A DNA stretch of 64,000 nt from Acidimicrobiales bacterium. GTDB taxonomy: Bacteria > Actinomycetota > Acidimicrobiia > Acidimicrobiales > Acidimicrobilacustridaceae. The position numbers and the translations under genes were made by a program. Location of the stretch: assembly GCA_025456085.1 (NCBI GenBank), contig JALOLF010000002.1:45741-109740 (forward strand). Reading direction: 5' to 3'. Each line of letters begins with the position of its first letter. The stretch's first letter is position 1. The notes under the pieces were generated by a model. The model worked only from the letters and a program-made list of their open reading frames with translations, had not been told where the DNA came from and searched no databases. This document shows positions 61,901-64,000 of the stretch, in pieces.

Positions 61901-62483
61901 CCTCGCGCTCGTCGCGCTCGGCGACTTCCGGCCCGAGCAGGCCGACCCGGCCCGCATCGGGGGCTCCGAGGAGCTCGTGACCTACGCGCTGGCCCTCGTG
62001 CAGTTGGGTCGTGCCCCCGAGGCGGTCGAGATCCTGGCGCCGTGCACCGAGGTCGACGAGCGGGTGGTCGGCTCGTTGCCCTATGCCCGCTCGGCGTTGG
62101 CACTGGCATGCGCTGCGGTGGGCCACCCCGGCCCCGTGGCAGAGCTGGTGGCCGATGTCCAGCGGGCCGATCGGGCGACGTACCTGGACCTCGCCACGGC
62201 CCGGCTGGCCGCGCTGCTGTGCGGCGCCGCCGTCGGTCGTGGCGTCGGCGACGACGTCGACGCCCTGCTCCGCCTCCTCGACGCCACCGAGGACGCCGTC
62301 GGCCAGGCCGTCGTACGGCTGGGCGCCGGCCGCGCGCTGGCGGCGATCGGTGACCAACGTGCCGCGGTGCTCGAGGACGAGGCGGCATCACGGCTCCGGG
62401 CGTTGGGCATCGCGGCCGAGGGCTGGTACGTGGTCTTCGACGCCGCGTTGGCTGCCGGTCGTTCGGTGGTGCCCGAGGGCTGA
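58932..62483 (+). CDS. Adenylate/guanylate cyclase-AAA-TPR multidomain regulator
   Basis: An 1183-aa cytosolic protein. Order: N-terminal zinc ribbon with C3, C6, C17 and C20; class III cyclase domain (about 32-205) with metal Asp D40 in FADLVGFT and D84 in VGDALVALFG, and transition-state N155/R159 in NTAQRL; AAA/STAND ATPase with Walker A GDAGVGKS (253-260) and Walker B VVIVVSDLHWADQP; then many TPR-like helical repeats to the C-terminus. No LuxR HTH is present. All catalytic residues look intact, so it may make cAMP in response to an unknown signal. Confidence 0.87.
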   Translation: MICRSCGASNTTGARFCSSCGHPVVARTDERRVATVLFADLVGFTTLAESRDPEQVKNLVDRCFQRLARDVKDFGGLVDKIVGDALVALFGAPVAHEDDAERAVRAALRMQQTVAAYAAEAGAGLQLRIGVNTGEVLFGALRAGGDLTAMGDVVNTAQRLQAGAVPGAVVVGRSTYNATRDAIGYESLGSMRAKGREEPVDAWRALAALQPPGARPRRPQTPFVGRLPELAALSHAVDVAFERGRALAVLLVGDAGVGKSRLAEEVAARAREVHHAVVPEGRCVPYGEANVWWPVAEVLRQVCDIASDAPLPRAEIASRAAVAAALGLQPDEHEVGRIAEGLLFLMGYEVPLREIDPQRAREEAVRSVLTFLDHASRRRPVVIVVSDLHWADQPVLDLAEAVLDRLSRNRIVLLATARQELRERWRLPAGRHNAVELHVDPLDRDAAGRLLGSLLSPDADDGLREALLDRSGGNPFFLEELVALLAGSDRDTVRAVAPEGSLSGLPDTLRGLVLARLDSLDRDERIVVEDASVWGRSGPVEALERMAVAMHGLGEVSPAIERLATRELLVLHDTRWSFHSDLIREVAYGTLTKSDRARRHAGIAQYLEGAQPLRHDAPDRLVDVVAHHYGAAAELVADLGGVDGLAAEGLTERALDWLEEAARRAEVAQMAAVAARLHAQALRLLGERDPGRRVRLLLGRASAQAELRRTDEARADLLAARALATALGDDAAAARSRLVQGELEQRRGDYAGAIETLAVAVGEFRALGDAAGVADALRAMGMAQIFLERYEEAEASIRSALAASRGRGDRRGEAWALQNLAWISYIQGRVAEAERRLETAASTFEELGDRGGLMWAIGLLAFVRYHQGRFEDAERLGDEVLVEARQRGDRWGEGMMHLLLAGVRLWTGRAAQAVRAAEEGRAAFHHIGDVFGDQQAIASLGRALVTAGRVQEGFDVLREGLDRLVAGGHQAPMLARHGLAGAAVQVGDPALALVALGDFRPEQADPARIGGSEELVTYALALVQLGRAPEAVEILAPCTEVDERVVGSLPYARSALALACAAVGHPGPVAELVADVQRADRATYLDLATARLAALLCGAAVGRGVGDDVDALLRLLDATEDAVGQAVVRLGAGRALAAIGDQRAAVLEDEAASRLRALGIAAEGWYVVFDAALAAGRSVVPEG

Positions 62484-62521
62484 GCGCCGGGCCGGCTGGG
62501 TGCGGCCCGGGTGGAAAACGA

Positions 62522-62554
62522 CCAGGAGGGCCCTGGGGGGAAGGGCCCTCCTGG
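62522..62554. terminator. Stem-loop terminator between convergent genes
   Basis: CCAGGAGGGCCCT and AGGGCCCTCCTGG form a perfect 13-bp stem with a seven-base loop. On the minus strand it is followed by GTCGTTTTCC, so it best terminates the phasin-like gene; it may also stop the cyclase transcript. Confidence 0.75.
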
Positions 62555-62657
62555 GAGACCCACGACACCGGGGGGAGATGTCGTCAGGCCTGGGGACGGG
62601 GATCCGGAGGGGGGGTTCGGATCCCCGGTTCTGGTGGTGTGGGCCGAGCCGTCGGGC

Positions 62658-62975
62658 TCAGGCGGCCTGCACCTTCACGACGATGGCCTCGTCGCTGCCG
62701 CTCACCTTCTCGGTGACGGGCTTGGCGGCGTCCAGCAGCGCCAGCACGAACTCCTTCTGCTGCTCGAGCAGCTTGCCGGCGAAGGCGAACTGGGTCTCGA
62801 CGATCTCGGTGAACGTGGGCAGGCGGTCGACATAGGACACGGTGAGCTCGGGCAGGGCGGGCTCGACGCGCTCGGCGACCTTGCGGGTTGCCGACACGAA
62901 GGGCTCCTGCGCCGACTCGAGGGCTTCGAGGACCTGATCCTCGATCTTGGTGACGCTCTCCATGAGCTTGGACAT
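62658..62975 (-). CDS. Phasin-like / HbhA-TadA-type lipid-droplet protein
   Basis: A 105-aa amphipathic helical protein with no signal peptide: KLMESVTKIEDQVLEALESAQEPFVSATRKVAERVEPALPELTV, then FAGKLLEQQKEFVLALLDAAKPVTEKV. It resembles the N-terminal helical part of actinobacterial HbhA/TadA/MLDS proteins, which coat lipid droplets, and phasins of polyester granules, but lacks the Lys/Ala-rich tail. The XRE regulator immediately upstream and the WS/DGAT elsewhere support a neutral-lipid role. AGGTCC precedes the ATG weakly. Homology is inferred from pattern and context. Confidence 0.7.
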   Translation of the reverse strand: MSKLMESVTKIEDQVLEALESAQEPFVSATRKVAERVEPALPELTVSYVDRLPTFTEIVETQFAFAGKLLEQQKEFVLALLDAAKPVTEKVSGSDEAIVVKVQAA

Positions 62976-63030
62976 CGCGGACCTCCGGCGGACTTCCGAC
63001 TTGTGGTTGCTGCCTGCAACCTCTTCGCTA

Positions 63031-63060
63031 AGTAAACCTAGCGATCGCTAGGTGAGTCAA
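63031..63060 (-). promoter_or_regulatory. Candidate promoter of the phasin-like gene
   Basis: Minus-strand TTGACT (63055-63060) and TTTACT (63031-63036) are separated by 18 bp, most of which is the palindrome at 63036-63053. A repressor there would block polymerase. Confidence 0.6.
63036..63053. promoter_or_regulatory. Perfect 18-bp palindrome (operator O1)
   Basis: ACCTAGCGATCGCTAGGT is its own complement over 18 bp and lies between the -35 and -10 of the phasin-like gene, 61 bp before its start. It contains GCGATCGC but no other copies were noticed in this window. Confidence 0.8.
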
Positions 63061-63066
63061 CCCTTT

Positions 63067-63082
63067 GCTTGCAATTGCAAGC
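63067..63082. promoter_or_regulatory. Perfect 16-bp palindrome (operator O2)
   Basis: GCTTGCAATTGCAAGC, just upstream of the -35. Its core TTGCAATTGCAA is a doubled TTGCAA, like the sites of XRE-family regulators RamB and PrpR (TTTGCAAA). Centre-to-centre distance to O1 is 30 bp, about three helical turns. Confidence 0.75.
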
Positions 63083-63169
63083 GTGACATGCGTCACCGGA
63101 CGGTCGGCGAGGCCGGCCGCGTATCGTCCGGTGCGGCGCTCGGCCCGGGGCCGCCGCTCGCTTCGGTGC

Positions 63170-63571
63170 TCAGGGAGCGGGCTCGTCCTCCGCCGGGCGC
63201 GGCTGGCGCACCCGGTCGACGTAGCTGCGGTACACCGCCAGCAGGCTGGCCCGCTGGTCGTCGCCGAGGTAGGGGTCGGCCAGGATGGCGTGCTCGGTGG
63301 CCGTCGGCCCCTCATCGGGGTCGGTCGGCGAGCCCAGGAGGCCGGCGCGGCCCAGCAGCGTCTCCACCGACAGGTTCAGACCGCCGGCGATCGCCTTCAG
63401 GACGCGGACGGAGGGCTCGTGGAGCCCGCGTTCGATCTGGCTCAGGTAGGGGTTCGACACGTTGGCCCGCTCGGCCAGGTCGCGCAGCGAGAGCTGCGCC
63501 TGCTTGCGTTGGCTCCGTATGAACTCCCCGAGCGCCTCGAGCTGCTCGCGGACGGGATCCTCGCCTGCCAT
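63170..63571 (-). CDS. XRE-family HTH regulator (TadD/MLDSR-like context)
   Basis: A 133-aa DNA-binding protein. Residues ~14-70 are a Cro/CI HTH: LGEFIRSQRKQAQLSLRDLAERANVSNPYLSQIERGLHEPSVRVLKAIAGGLNLSVETLL. The acidic C-terminal part (ILADPYLGDDQRASLLAVYRSYVDRV) is helical. In mycobacteria and rhodococci an XRE regulator gene sits directly upstream of the HbhA/TadA/MLDS gene and controls it; the same order is seen here. The ATG at 63571 has a -10 (TAGCGT) eight bases upstream. The two palindromes are the obvious candidate sites. Confidence 0.85.
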   Translation of the reverse strand: MAGEDPVREQLEALGEFIRSQRKQAQLSLRDLAERANVSNPYLSQIERGLHEPSVRVLKAIAGGLNLSVETLLGRAGLLGSPTDPDEGPTATEHAILADPYLGDDQRASLLAVYRSYVDRVRQPRPAEDEPAP

Positions 63572-63579
63572 GACCGGTG

Positions 63580-63585
63580 ACGCTA
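63580..63585 (-). promoter_or_regulatory. -10 element of the XRE regulator gene
   Basis: Minus-strand TAGCGT, eight bases before the ATG at 63571, overlapping the stop of the CDF gene. Confidence 0.4.
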
Positions 63586-64000
63586 TCCCGCGGCGTCCCC
63601 ACTCCCGTCCCGATCGCCCTGGATCGAGGCGGCGGCGCGCTTCACGTCGGGCTCCACGTAGAGGTACCGGGCGGTCGGCACGACCGCCCTGATGTCCCCC
63701 TCGAGCTGGTCGATGGCGACCGCCAGCTCGGGAAGCGTGAGCGAGGCGTCGAACTCGACCTTGGCGGTGACCAGCAACTCGTTGGGGCCGAAGTGCTGGG
63801 TGCGCAGGAAGATCAGCTCGCGCACCAGCGGGTTGGCCGCGACGGCGTCGCGGATGGCCCGTTCCTCCCGCGGGTCGGCCGCCTCGCCGATGAGGAGGCT
63901 CTTCATCTCCACCGCCAGCACCACCGAGATGCACACCAGCAGGATCCCGATGCCGAGCGTGCCGAAGGCGTCGTAGATGGGGTCCTCGGTCAGCGCCGAC
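63583..64000 (-). CDS. Cation diffusion facilitator family transporter, C-terminal part (truncated by window edge)
   Basis: The frame enters from beyond 64000 and ends at 63583. Visible are EDPIYDAFGTLGIGILLVCISVVLAVEMKSLLIGEAADP, which is the last transmembrane helices, and the cytoplasmic ZT_dimer domain (AANPLVRELIFLRTQHFGPNELLVTAKVEFDASLTLPELAVAIDQLEGDIRAVVP). CDF proteins export Zn, Co, Fe or Mn in exchange for protons. The C-terminal tail is short and Asp/Gly-rich. Metal specificity cannot be set without the missing N-terminal half. Confidence 0.85.
   Translation of the reverse strand, partial: SALTEDPIYDAFGTLGIGILLVCISVVLAVEMKSLLIGEAADPREERAIRDAVAANPLVRELIFLRTQHFGPNELLVTAKVEFDASLTLPELAVAIDQLEGDIRAVVPTARYLYVEPDVKRAAASIQGDRDGSGDAAG

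Noticed and set aside
63036..63053. HIP1-type scattered repeat (GCGATCGC)
   Set aside because: HIP1 is a cyanobacterial feature; here it is one copy within a longer palindrome placed in a promoter.

Overview
The window is very GC-rich actinobacterial chromosome, and its gene content fits a member of the class Acidimicrobiia. Lineage markers include a CysO-type sulfur carrier, GpgS, class E sortase, CIRCE-controlled GroEL, an actinobacterial GlnR box, a wax ester/TAG synthase and MMPL transport. Nothing looks like a prophage, insertion sequence, integron or CRISPR array. This is housekeeping and envelope/lipid chromosome with about 66 protein genes and one tRNA.

Layout. 0-5 kb: ispF-rlmB, a class III aminotransferase pair, a lipoprotein, tRNA-Thr(TGU). 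5-13 kb: a LytR_C membrane protein preceded by a tiny DUF3263-like remnant, then otsB, otsA, glycerate kinase, an amidase and gpgS, which together look like compatible-solute/trehalose and glucosylglycerate metabolism, then cysO. 13-16 kb: CIRCE-groEL and a glycosyltransferase. 16-24 kb: nitrobindin-like protein, fdhD-formate dehydrogenase, hemQ-larE, acyl-CoA synthetase. 23.6-25.3 kb (minus): a three-gene overlapping operon ending in a SecD-head-like lipoprotein. 26-30 kb: GlnR box-amtB-glnK-glnD, the nitrogen-control operon. 30-36 kb: Nudix, amidase, PAC2, GNATs, VOC, SRPBCC. 36-44 kb: ABC-F, WS/DGAT, sulfotransferase, PQQ-type sugar dehydrogenase lipoprotein, TesB, GtrA. 44-50 kb: a minus-strand five-gene surface-glycan-like operon (GT4, methyltransferase, alpha/alpha-barrel protein, SET-domain protein, DUF2254). 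50-58 kb: Tat-type surface protein, an MMPL-TetR operon with a palindromic operator, dtd, an Lnt with an altered active site, an SDR, a sortase. 58.9-62.5 kb: a large cyclase/AAA/TPR regulator. 62.6-64 kb: a lipid-droplet/phasin-like protein and an XRE regulator separated by two perfect palindromes, then the end of a CDF transporter.

The strongest candidates for under-described biology are the phasin-like protein plus XRE regulator with paired palindromes; the Lnt whose nucleophile position is Ser; the TetR gene without a canonical start codon; the SecD-head lipoprotein operon; the SET protein inside a glycan operon; and a window-wide habit of placing a TANNNT -10 element exactly six bases before start codons, which implies pervasive leaderless transcription.
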